8,466 bases of DNA from Akkermansia muciniphila (GTDB lineage: Bacteria; Verrucomicrobiota; Verrucomicrobiia; Limisphaerales; UBA9464): positions 1 through 8,466 of the forward strand of contig CAMCFL010000107.1 in the NCBI GenBank assembly GCA_945873715.1. The letters are read 5' to 3'. Position numbers and translations under genes: made by a program. Below are positions 1 to 6,470 of the stretch, piece by piece. A model generated the notes under the pieces. The model was given only the letters and a program-made list of their open reading frames with translations. It made no database searches and was not told the DNA's origin. Position 1 is the stretch's first letter. Every line of letters begins with the position of its first letter.

Positions 1-216
1 GGCCATGTCCCCAATACCCAGTTGTTCCAGGGGAGCCTCGACATGGACGACAACGGCTACCTCCGTCCCACCACGGGCACCGCCATGAATGTTCCCGGCG
101 TATTTGTCGCCGGCGACTGCTCCGATCATGTCTATCGTCAGGCCATCACGGCCGCCGGCATGGGCTGCTCCGCCGCCATTGATGCCGAACGGTTCCTCTC
201 CGGGTTGCAACAGTAG
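1..216 (+). CDS. trxB: Thioredoxin reductase, C-terminal part (partial at the window's left edge)
   Basis: This is the last 71 residues of an NADPH-dependent thioredoxin reductase, a cytoplasmic FAD enzyme that reduces oxidised thioredoxin. The reading frame is open from base 1 and ends at TAG 214-216. It opens with GHVPNTQLF, the family's GHxPNT motif, followed by a Gly-Tyr pair (NGYL). Next comes the C-terminal FAD-binding signature GVFVAGDCSDHVYRQA, then ITAAGMGCSAAIDAERFL, which is close to the usual ending of TrxB. The NADPH domain and the CxxC redox pair lie upstream, outside the window. A rhodanese follows after 26 bp and nrdJ lies further downstream. In the established pathway, thioredoxin reductase and thioredoxin supply electrons to ribonucleotide reductase, so the location makes sense, though linkage to nrdJ is inferred only from proximity. 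Identification is firm. Confidence 0.95.
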   Translation, partial: GHVPNTQLFQGSLDMDDNGYLRPTTGTAMNVPGVFVAGDCSDHVYRQAITAAGMGCSAAIDAERFLSGLQQ

Positions 217-242
217 CCATCCCCGGTCCCTCCATTCCCCCC

Positions 243-563
243 ATGCAGATCACCCCAACCGACCTGGCGAAACAGATCCGCCAGGGACTGGTTCCCCGCC
301 TGCTGGATGTCCGGGAGGTCGGCGAGAATGACTTTGTCCGACTCCCGGATTCCCTGCTGATCCCGCTCGGTGAGCTGCCTGACCGCCTGGAGGCGTTGGA
401 GCCATGGAAATCCGAGGAATTCATCGTCTATTGCCATCATGGCATCCGCAGCGCACGGGCAGTCGGGTTCCTCCGTTCCGCGGGCTTTTCCCGGGCCCTG
501 AACCTGGCCGGCGGGATCGACCGCTGGTCCATCGATGTGGACCCGGCGCTTCCCCGTTACTGA
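243..563 (+). CDS. Single-domain rhodanese-like sulfurtransferase
   Basis: A 106-residue protein made of one rhodanese domain, the size of GlpE/PspE-type stand-alone rhodaneses. Such proteins carry sulfane sulfur as a cysteine persulfide and pass it to thiols, thioredoxin or cyanide; the acceptor here is unknown. Visible features are LLDVRE at residues 20-25 (the conserved D-x-R-E strand), IPLGEL at 40-45, and the active-site loop CHHGIRS at 64-70, with C64 the predicted persulfide cysteine and R69 in the usual anion-binding place. The C-terminal LAGGIDRW at 88-95 is the typical NLxGGxxxW motif. No signal peptide is seen, so it is probably cytoplasmic. ATG 243 is the first start after trxB and gives a full domain; it lacks a Shine-Dalgarno. 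The 26-bp gap suggests co-transcription with trxB, which fits a thiol-redox role. Function beyond family level is not determined. Confidence 0.92.
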   Translation: MQITPTDLAKQIRQGLVPRLLDVREVGENDFVRLPDSLLIPLGELPDRLEALEPWKSEEFIVYCHHGIRSARAVGFLRSAGFSRALNLAGGIDRWSIDVDPALPRY

Positions 564-564
564 T

Positions 565-580
565 GCGGCTACCCTGCCGC
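565..580 (+). terminator. Possible terminator hairpin after the rhodanese gene
   Basis: GCGGC at 565-569 pairs with GCCGC at 576-580 around a six-base loop, starting two bases after the rhodanese stop codon. No T-tract follows, so it would be at best a weak or factor-assisted terminator. It could be chance in GC-rich DNA. Confidence 0.3.
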
Positions 581-673
581 CCCTGACGGTGGGTGGGGTG
601 ACCCGGATCGGACCCGGTTTCGGCACGGTGCAGCGGACTTCCGGGTGGATGTTTCCAGCGTGTTTGCGCACCT

Positions 674-702
674 TTAACGCGAACGTGACTTTTCACCAGA
701 AT
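674..702 (+). promoter_or_regulatory. Weak candidate nrdJ promoter
   Basis: TTAACG at 674-679 and CAGAAT at 697-702 each match four of six sigma-70 consensus bases with the ideal 17-bp spacer. The palindrome GTGACTTTTCAC (685-696) sits in the spacer, and a second palindrome (715-728) lies just past the predicted start of transcription near 709. That arrangement would suit a repressor. The promoter call rests on sequence resemblance alone. Confidence 0.25.
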
Positions 703-714
703 GCCCTTGTAGCC

Positions 715-728
715 CCAACATATGGTGG
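715..728. promoter_or_regulatory. Imperfect palindrome, possible operator of nrdJ
   Basis: CCAACATATGGTGG reads almost the same on both strands (one mismatched pair), centred on CATATG. Its centre is 31 bp from that of GTGACTTTTCAC at 685-696, about three helical turns. NrdR, the usual repressor of ribonucleotide reductase genes, binds paired AT-centred palindromes about that far apart. However, the second palindrome does not match an NrdR box, so the assignment is tentative. Confidence 0.3.
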
Positions 729-744
729 TAGCGTCCTCACCCGT

Positions 745-786
745 CCCCTAGGGATAGGGTTGCGACCGCATCCCTCCCCCTAGGGA
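745..786. repeat. Paired CCCCTAGGGA repeat flanking a hairpin
   Basis: The 10-mer CCCCTAGGGA occurs at 745-754 and 777-786, 32 bp apart, and each copy contains the perfect palindrome CCCTAGGG. Between them AGGGAT (750-755) can pair with ATCCCT (770-775), enclosing an inner GGT/ACC stem (758-760 with 765-767) and a TGCG loop. It could act as paired DNA operator sites or as an RNA structure in the nrdJ leader. The function is unknown. Confidence 0.5.
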
Positions 787-1040
787 ATCCGGCGCAAGCC
801 CGCGGTTTCAAAGGACATACAAGACGTCGTAGATCGGATGCAGACCACCTCCGTGAAATTTTGCCTGGATCAGCCTGTCGGGGCCCCCCTCTCCCCGCCA
901 CCGGGACTGACCGCCCCATCTGGGGCTTCCGGCCGGGATTTCACGATCGCGTCACACCGGTTCCCGTCTTCGTTCCTGAGAGACCTCTCGCTTTCGACCA
1001 TTCCAGCCCCCGACCCAGACCCACTTCAATTCGCCAAGCC

Positions 1041-4000
1041 ATGATCGACGCCCGCGACTCCGTCGTTCCCAACGTCTCCACCGCCGGCCGCCCGTCCACC
1101 CGGGCCAAGGCGAAAACCGCCACCCGTGTGACTGCCGCCGCGAGAAACGTCAGCCCACGAACGAAGCCACCGGCCCCGGCCCGCGTTGCTTCCAGGACAC
1201 GAGCGAAGTCCGCGCCCAAGCCCCAGCGACTGCCGTTGGAACGGGTTTTCTCCGATGCCAAGGTCTCCCCTTTCGACCAGATCGAATGGGAACGCCGCAC
1301 GGCCGAGATCACCGATGACTCGGGCAAGGTGATCTTCAAGCAGGAGAACGTCGAAGTTCCGAAGTCCTGGTCGCAGCTCGCCACCAAGGTCGTCTGCTCG
1401 AAGTATTTCTATGGCGATCCCGCCAAGCCCGAGCGCGAACAGTCGGTCCGCCAGCTCGTCCATCGCGTCACCCGGACCCTGGCGGACTGGGGCATCAAGG
1501 ATGGCTATTTCTCGAAGGAAGACGGCGAACTGTTCTATCAGGAACTGACCTGGCTGTGCGTCAACCAGTACGGAGCCTTCAATTCGCCCGTGTGGTTCAA
1601 CGTCGGTCTCTTCCACCAGTACGGCGTCGGCAAGAACTCCGGCCTGGGCAACTGGTACTACAACCACGGCAAACAGGAGGCCGAACGCGCCGCCACCCAG
1701 TACGAGTATCCCCAGTGCTCCGCCTGTTTCATCCAGAGCGTCGATGACAACATGGAGAGCATCATGCGTCTCGCCCATGCCGAGGCCATGCTGTTCAAGT
1801 TCGGTTCCGGCACCGGCACCGACCTGTCGCCGATCCGTTCATCCCGCGAGAAGCTTTCCGGCGGCGGACGTCCTTCCGGCCCCCTCTCCTTCCTCAAGGT
1901 CTACGATCAGGTGGCCAACGTGGTGAAGTCCGGCGGCAAGACCCGTCGCGCCGCCAAGATGAACACCCTGCGCGACTGGCACGGAGACATTGAGGATTTC
2001 GTCAGCGCCAAGATGCGCGAGGAACGCAAGGCCTGGGCCCTCATCGAGCAGGGTTACGACGGCTCCTTCAACGGCGAGGCCTACGGCTCCGTCATGTACC
2101 AGAACGAGAACCTGTCGGTCCGCGTCTCCGATGAGTTCATGCAGGCCGCCATCGAAGGCAAGGAATGGTGGACGCGCTCGGTCACCACCGGCAAACCCCT
2201 TGAGAAGAAGGATGCCTCCAGGTTGCTCGACCTGATTGCCGAAGGCACCTGGGTCTGTGGTGATCCCGGCCTCCAGTACGACGGTCCGATCCAGAAGTGG
2301 CACACCGCCAAGGGAACCGAGCCGATCCACTCCACCAACCCCTGCTCGGAGTACGTCTTCCTCAACAACACCGCCTGCAACCTGGCTTCGTTGAACCTGA
2401 TGAAGTTCAAGCGGACGGATGGCACGTTCGATGTCGATCGCTTCAAGGCCGCCATCCGGATCTACATCACCGCCCAGGAGATCGCCGTCGACAACGCCTG
2501 CTATCCCACCAAGGAGATCGCCGAGAACTCCCACATCTTCCGCACGCTCGGCCTCGGCTACGCCAACCTCGGCTCACTCATCATGAGCTACGGACTCTCC
2601 TATGATTCCAACGAGGGCCGCGCCCTCGCCGGGGCCATCACCGCCATGATGACCGGTCACGCCTACGAACAGAGCGCCGAGATCGCCGCCATCATGGGCG
2701 CTTTCCCCGGCTACAAGGACTCCCGTTGCACCGGCGTCGTCAAACCCCTGCAGCCCGACAACGTCGCTTCCACGCTGGGCGTCATCCGACTCCATCGCAA
2801 TGCCGTCGAGGAAATCCAGGCCAGCCACGATTTCGCCTTCCTCAAGGACGAAGCCCGTCGGTGCTGGGATCGCGCCCTCGCCCGCGGCGAGGAGGTCGGC
2901 TACCGCAATGCCCAGGTCACCGTCCTCGCACCCACCGGGACCATCGCCTTCCTCATGGATTGCGATACCACCGGCATCGAGCCCGACATCGCCCTGGTGA
3001 AGTACAAACTTCTCGCCGGCGGCGGCATGCTCAAGATCGTCAATCGTACCGTGCCCGAAGGCCTGCGTCGCCTCGGCTACGGTGACAGCGCCATCGAGGG
3101 CATCGTCGCCCACGTCGAGCGCTACGACACCATCGAGGACGTGGTCCTGACGGCCGACGACGCCGCCGTGAAGGAAGGGCGCGCCAAGGCGGGAGACGCT
3201 GCGCGGAGCGGACTCAAGCCCGAGCACATCGAAGTGTTCGACTGCGCCTTCAAGCCCTTCCGTGGGCAGCGCAGCATCCATTACATGGCCCACCTCGGCA
3301 TGATGGCCGCCGCCCAACCGTTCATCTCCGGTGCCATCTCCAAGACCGTCAACTTCCCGAATGATGCCACCACCAAGGATATCCGCGACGCCTATGTCCA
3401 GGCTTGGCGCATGGGCCTGAAATGCGTCGCCATCTACCGCGACGGCTCCAAGCGGTCGCAACCGCTCAACACCAAGAAGACCACCGAAGGCGGCGAGAAG
3501 GCCGCCACCGCTCCCGAACAGGTCGTCCAACTCGAGACCCGTCTCCGCGACATGGAGACCGAACTCGCCTCCCTCCGCGAACAGGTGGGTCAACCCCTCC
3601 GTCGTCGGCTCCCCGACACCCGCATGGCGGTCAACCACAAGTTCGAGATCGCCGGCCACGAAGGCTACATGACGGTCGGTCTGTTCGAAGACGGTCGCCC
3701 GGGCGAACTGTTCGTCACCATGGCCAAGGAAGGCAGCACCATCGGCGGTCTGATGGACACCATCGGTGCCCTCACCTCCATGTCCCTCCAGTACGGCGTC
3801 CCCTTGGAATCCCTGGTCAAGAAGTTCGCCCACCAGCGCTTCGAGCCCTCGGGCTTCACCCGGAACCCCGACATCCGCAATGCCGCGTCGATCATCGACT
3901 ACGTGTTCCGCTGGATGGCCGTCCAATTCCTCCCCGGAGCCCGCGATGCCTCCGCTCCCGCGTCCGCCCAGACCGAACTCCCCATGCCTGGGCTGATGGA

Positions 4001-4268
4001 GGAGCTCAAAAAAAAAGTGAACCGGCCGGTGTCCGACCTGCCCCTCGCGGATGAGGGCAACACCGAGGTGCTGACCAAGGCCTCGCGACCCGTGGCAGCC
4101 CTGCTCCATCCGCAGGGTCTCCGCCCGGCCACCGGTGCCAACATCCTGACCCACATGATCAGCGGTCAGGCCGATGCACCCAGTTGCCCGAACTGCGGGC
4201 ATATCGCCGTCCGCAACGGTGCCTGTTACAAGTGCCTGAACTGCGGCGAAAGCCTCGGCTGCTCGTAG
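1041..4268 (+). CDS. nrdJ: Adenosylcobalamin-dependent (class II) ribonucleotide reductase
   Basis: A 1075-residue cytoplasmic enzyme that makes deoxyribonucleotides from ribonucleotides with a B12-generated thiyl radical, independent of oxygen. Residues 1-66 are a basic Ala/Pro/Ser/Thr-rich tail with no match I recognise. The catalytic barrel follows: SACF with C229, NPCSEY with N433, C435 and E437, C446 eleven residues later, and PTGTIAF from P631. By analogy with the Thermotoga enzyme, C435 is the thiyl cysteine and C229/C446 the reducible pair. A short coiled-coil-like stretch near 835-850 leads to a TSCPD-type domain (about 855-950). The end carries cysteines 1049, 1052, 1062, 1065, 1068 and 1074 in the family's CPNCG...CYKCLNCG pattern, thought to relay electrons or bind zinc. 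ATG 1041 is chosen because TTG 861 adds unconserved sequence; GTG 1128 and TTG 1236 are in-frame alternatives. An A9 run lies at 4008-4016. Identification is firm. Confidence 0.96.
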   Translation: MIDARDSVVPNVSTAGRPSTRAKAKTATRVTAAARNVSPRTKPPAPARVASRTRAKSAPKPQRLPLERVFSDAKVSPFDQIEWERRTAEITDDSGKVIFKQENVEVPKSWSQLATKVVCSKYFYGDPAKPEREQSVRQLVHRVTRTLADWGIKDGYFSKEDGELFYQELTWLCVNQYGAFNSPVWFNVGLFHQYGVGKNSGLGNWYYNHGKQEAERAATQYEYPQCSACFIQSVDDNMESIMRLAHAEAMLFKFGSGTGTDLSPIRSSREKLSGGGRPSGPLSFLKVYDQVANVVKSGGKTRRAAKMNTLRDWHGDIEDFVSAKMREERKAWALIEQGYDGSFNGEAYGSVMYQNENLSVRVSDEFMQAAIEGKEWWTRSVTTGKPLEKKDASRLLDLIAEGTWVCGDPGLQYDGPIQKWHTAKGTEPIHSTNPCSEYVFLNNTACNLASLNLMKFKRTDGTFDVDRFKAAIRIYITAQEIAVDNACYPTKEIAENSHIFRTLGLGYANLGSLIMSYGLSYDSNEGRALAGAITAMMTGHAYEQSAEIAAIMGAFPGYKDSRCTGVVKPLQPDNVASTLGVIRLHRNAVEEIQASHDFAFLKDEARRCWDRALARGEEVGYRNAQVTVLAPTGTIAFLMDCDTTGIEPDIALVKYKLLAGGGMLKIVNRTVPEGLRRLGYGDSAIEGIVAHVERYDTIEDVVLTADDAAVKEGRAKAGDAARSGLKPEHIEVFDCAFKPFRGQRSIHYMAHLGMMAAAQPFISGAISKTVNFPNDATTKDIRDAYVQAWRMGLKCVAIYRDGSKRSQPLNTKKTTEGGEKAATAPEQVVQLETRLRDMETELASLREQVGQPLRRRLPDTRMAVNHKFEIAGHEGYMTVGLFEDGRPGELFVTMAKEGSTIGGLMDTIGALTSMSLQYGVPLESLVKKFAHQRFEPSGFTRNPDIRNAASIIDYVFRWMAVQFLPGARDASAPASAQTELPMPGLMEELKKKVNRPVSDLPLADEGNTEVLTKASRPVAALLHPQGLRPATGANILTHMISGQADAPSCPNCGHIAVRNGACYKCLNCGESLGCS

Positions 4269-4295
4269 TCCCCCGCCCGGAGGAGGCGACGCCTT

Positions 4296-4333
4296 GAATG
4301 GAGGCCCGCTGCCCTCAGCGGGCGCTTTCATTC
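4296..4333 (+). terminator. Terminator-like hairpin after nrdJ
   Basis: GCCCGCTG (4304-4311) and CAGCGGGC (4316-4323) form a perfect 8-bp stem with a CCCT loop. GAATG (4296-4300) and CATTC (4329-4333) can extend it as an outer stem with an imperfect join. The 3' side has only a short T stretch (GCTTTCATT), so it is not a textbook intrinsic terminator. Its position 28 bp past the nrdJ stop, its strength and its isolation make it the best candidate for the nrdJ transcript end. Confidence 0.6.
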
Positions 4334-4380
4334 CGGAGGGGCGAGCTCCGCGAGTCCGTGACCGCCACCCGAACCGGGTC

Positions 4381-4446
4381 GCCCACGAATCACACCAAGC
4401 ACACGAATCCACTGCTGATTTGGTGTGTTTCGTGTGATTCGTGGGC
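4381..4446. repeat. 66-bp nested imperfect palindrome (REP/MITE-like intergenic repeat)
   Basis: GCCCACGAATCACAC (4381-4395) is exactly complementary to 4432-4446. Inside, after one C-C mismatch, 4397-4404 pairs with 4423-4430 including a G-T wobble, and AATC (4406-4409) pairs with GATT (4417-4420), leaving a 7-base loop. CACACCAA (4391-4398) can alternatively pair with TTGGTGTG (4420-4427), so the element is made of variants of one short word. Similar CACGAATCACAC words are, from memory, common between genes in Verrucomicrobiota and Planctomycetota. It does not encode a transposase. Confidence 0.8.
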
Positions 4447-4493
4447 AACACCTGCTTCGGGACGAGCCGCCGCCTGATCGATCCAACTGCACA

Positions 4494-4528
4494 CTGGCAA
4501 CCCGGGACTTCCCACCTAGTCTCGGCCC
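4494..4528 (+). promoter_or_regulatory. Candidate fmdB-nadB promoter, possibly giving a leaderless mRNA
   Basis: CTGGCA (4494-4499, four of six matches to TTGACA), a 17-bp spacer and TAGTCT (4517-4522, three of six matches to TATAAT) precede ATG 4529. Transcription starting about seven bases after the -10 would begin at the start codon itself. No Shine-Dalgarno is present, which agrees with leaderless initiation, but the match is modest. Confidence 0.35.
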
Positions 4529-4765
4529 ATGCCGATCTACGAGTTTCATTGTGAGGCGTGCGGATCCGATTCCGAAGTGCTGGTCCGTTCCTCTGACTGG
4601 TCGGGGACGCCTTGTCCCAAGTGTCGTTCCACCCGGCTTCAGAAGAAGTTTTCGACCTTCGCCTCCAATCTTGCCGGTAGGACTGGATCCGACTCTGCCC
4701 AGTCCTGCTCGGGGGTTCCTTCTTCGTGCGGCATGTGCGGCACGGGCAAACCCCATTCGCACTGA
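4529..4765 (+). CDS. FmdB-family zinc-ribbon protein
   Basis: A 78-residue protein beginning MPIYEFHCEACG, the hallmark of the FmdB/CxxC-CxxC zinc-ribbon family. C8 and C11 form the first knuckle and C29 and C32 (CPKC) the second, so one zinc ion is likely bound. KKFSTF at 39-44 corresponds to the conserved strand after the second knuckle. Beyond it the tail is Ser/Gly-rich with three more cysteines, C60, C67 and C70 (SSCGMCG), and ends HSH, as often seen in this family. The family was named after a proposed regulator of formamidase genes, but the molecular role of most members is unknown, so I do not assign one. ATG 4529 gives the exact family N-terminus. The stop codon lies 5 bp before nadB, so the two genes are probably co-transcribed and perhaps translationally coupled. 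Confidence 0.9.
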   Translation: MPIYEFHCEACGSDSEVLVRSSDWSGTPCPKCRSTRLQKKFSTFASNLAGRTGSDSAQSCSGVPSSCGMCGTGKPHSH

Positions 4766-4770
4766 TCCCG

Positions 4771-6423
4771 ATGTCCCTCCCTGCCGAACCACGCCAGTTC
4801 GATTTCCTCATTCTCGGAACCGGGATGGCTGGCCTGTCGTTTGCCCTCCGCGCCGCACGTCACGGGCGGGTGGCGATCGTCACCAAGAAGAACCGGGCGG
4901 ACTCCAACACCAACTGGGCTCAGGGCGGCATCGCCTCGGTCTGGGGTGCCGATGACACGGTCGAACTGCACGTTCAGGACACCCTCGAAGCCGGCGCCGG
5001 CCTGTGCCGGGAGGAGGTCGTCCGGACGATTCTCCAGGAGGGGCCCGCGCGCATCGCGGAACTGATCGAACTGGGCACCCGGTTCGACGAAGGCATCGAC
5101 CCCGCCCATCCCGAGCGACGCAGCCTCGACCTTACCCGCGAGGGAGGACATTCCCGGCGGCGAGTGCTCCACGCCAAGGATGCCACCGGCGCGGAGATCG
5201 AGCGGTCGCTCCTGAAGGCGGTGGCCGCCGAACCGAACATCCAGGTCTTCGAGAACCACTTCGCCGTCGACCTGATCACCACCCGCAAGATGGGCGTGAC
5301 CGGACCGGACCGTTGCGTGGGCGTCTACGTGCTCGATCGGGCTTCGCAGCAGGTCGAGACCTTCTCCGCACCCACGGTGATCCTGGCGACGGGCGGATGC
5401 GGAAAGGTCTATCTCTATACGACCAACCCGGACATCGCGACCGGCGACGGCGTGGCGATGGCCTACCGGGCGGGTGCCGGCGTGGCCAACATGGAATTCA
5501 TCCAGTTTCATCCCACCTGCCTGTTCCATCCCAAGGCCAAGTCCTTCCTCATCACCGAGGCCATGCGCGGCGAAGGCGGATTGCTGCGCGGAGGCGACGG
5601 TCAGCGGTTCATGGATCGATACGATCCCCGGGCCGAACTCGCCCCCCGCGACATCGTCGCGCGGGCCATCGATTCCGAGATGAAGCGCACCGGGGCCGAC
5701 TGCGTGTTCCTCGACATCACCCACAAGCCGGCCCGGTTCATCATCGATCACTTTCCCACGATCTACCGGCGTTGCCTGGACCACGGTCTCGACATCACCA
5801 AGGACCCCGTGCCGGTGGTTCCGGCGGCGCATTACCAGTGCGGCGGCGTCATCACCAACGTGGACGGTGAGACCGAGATCCCGGGCCTCTTCGCCATCGG
5901 AGAAGTGGCTTGCACCGGATTGCACGGGGCAAATCGACTCGCCAGCAATTCATTGCTCGAAGCACTCGTCTGCGCCCATCGCGCCGCCGACCGGCTGATT
6001 GCCCACCGCCCGTCCCGATACTCCGGTCCCCTGCCCGCGTGGGAACCCGGTCAGGCCACGGACCCCGATGAGATGGTCGTCGTCTCCCACAATTGGGACG
6101 AGATCCGCCGGACCCTGTGGGACTACGTTGGGATCGTCCGGACGGACAAGCGCCTGCGCCGCGCCGAGAAGCGCCTCGGCAGCCTCCAGGAAGAGATCCG
6201 TGAGTATTACTGGAACTTCCGCATCACCTCCGACCTGCTCGAACTCCGCAACATCGCCACCGTCGCGGAACTGATCATTGCCTGCGCCCTGCAACGTCCC
6301 GAGAGCCGCGGTCTGCACTACAATCTGGATCATCCCGATCTCGATCCCGCCTGGGCCCAGCGCGACTCGGTGGTACGTCGCTCGCCGATCCTGCATGGCA
6401 ACGGCGGCGGGCTGGCGACCTGA
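4771..6423 (+). CDS. nadB: L-aspartate oxidase
   Basis: A 550-residue cytoplasmic flavoenzyme that oxidises L-aspartate to iminoaspartate, the first step of de novo NAD synthesis, passing its product to quinolinate synthase NadA. The N-terminal FAD-binding segment is LILGTGMAGL (13-22), with the GxGxxG signature. Then come NTNWAQGGIAS, EGGHS with E124, FIQFHPT, the RGEGG loop (266-270), R293 in APRDIVARAID and H354 in AAHYQCGG. E124, R293 and H354 each fall three residues after E121, R290 and H351 of the E. coli enzyme, which line the active site. GEVACTGLHGANRLASNSLLE is the family's second FAD motif. The C-terminal helical domain ends with ESRGLHYNLDHP. ATG 4771 is preferred over upstream in-frame codons that overlap fmdB, because homologues begin just before the Rossmann strand. 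No nadA or nadC is visible. Identification is firm. Confidence 0.96.
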   Translation: MSLPAEPRQFDFLILGTGMAGLSFALRAARHGRVAIVTKKNRADSNTNWAQGGIASVWGADDTVELHVQDTLEAGAGLCREEVVRTILQEGPARIAELIELGTRFDEGIDPAHPERRSLDLTREGGHSRRRVLHAKDATGAEIERSLLKAVAAEPNIQVFENHFAVDLITTRKMGVTGPDRCVGVYVLDRASQQVETFSAPTVILATGGCGKVYLYTTNPDIATGDGVAMAYRAGAGVANMEFIQFHPTCLFHPKAKSFLITEAMRGEGGLLRGGDGQRFMDRYDPRAELAPRDIVARAIDSEMKRTGADCVFLDITHKPARFIIDHFPTIYRRCLDHGLDITKDPVPVVPAAHYQCGGVITNVDGETEIPGLFAIGEVACTGLHGANRLASNSLLEALVCAHRAADRLIAHRPSRYSGPLPAWEPGQATDPDEMVVVSHNWDEIRRTLWDYVGIVRTDKRLRRAEKRLGSLQEEIREYYWNFRITSDLLELRNIATVAELIIACALQRPESRGLHYNLDHPDLDPAWAQRDSVVRRSPILHGNGGGLAT

Positions 6424-6470
6424 CAGAGCCCTGAGAATCCCAATCTCCTGTGCCGCCTGCCCCACCGTCC

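Larger units (their letters stand above)
564..1040 (+). promoter_or_regulatory. Long leader region upstream of nrdJ
   Basis: This 477-bp stretch has no convincing gene and should carry the nrdJ promoter and any control sites. It holds imperfect or perfect palindromes at 685-696 and 715-728, a 10-bp repeat CCCCTAGGGA at 745-754 and 777-786, a hairpin at 750-775, a GNRA-type mini-hairpin at 791-800 and a GCCCC/GGGGC hairpin at 913-926. The closest match to a sigma-70-type promoter is TTAACG (674-679), a 17-bp spacer and CAGAAT (697-702), which is weak. The part after about 830 is C-rich and shows little besides the 913-926 hairpin. A frame open from TTG 861 runs into nrdJ but does not look like conserved protein. 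A cobalamin riboswitch was looked for and not found. Confidence 0.5.

Noticed and set aside
783..880. Cobalamin riboswitch upstream of B12-dependent nrdJ
   Set aside because: GGGAA plus a small hairpin (783-800) and a loosely B12-box-like stretch at 863-880 exist, but the conserved CCGC-ACTGT segment and a proper B12 box are missing.
861..1040. TTG start extending NrdJ by 60 residues
   Set aside because: The extra sequence is Pro/Arg-rich with no reductase similarity and looks like a GC-rich leader that happens to stay open; ATG 1041 is a better start.
3404..4054. Overlapping 216-codon frame inside nrdJ
   Set aside because: Its Arg/Pro-rich product is typical of an off-frame reading of GC-rich DNA; it matters only as the frame entered after a slip at the A9 tract.
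4381..4446. Small proteins containing NHTKHTK-like repeats from this region
   Set aside because: These residues are the translation of the palindromic DNA repeat, not a conserved protein.
2574..4811. 745-codon reading frame on the minus strand
   Set aside because: It is the antisense shadow of nrdJ and the following gap; the protein is low-complexity Gly/Asp/Val-rich and crosses the palindrome and terminator.
4639..5925. 428-codon minus-strand reading frame over nadB
   Set aside because: It is complementary to the clearly conserved nadB and fmdB genes and has no recognisable domain.
6433..6447. GAGA/TCTC hairpin between nadB and the kef ancillary gene
   Set aside because: A four-base stem without a T-tract is too weak to call a terminator.
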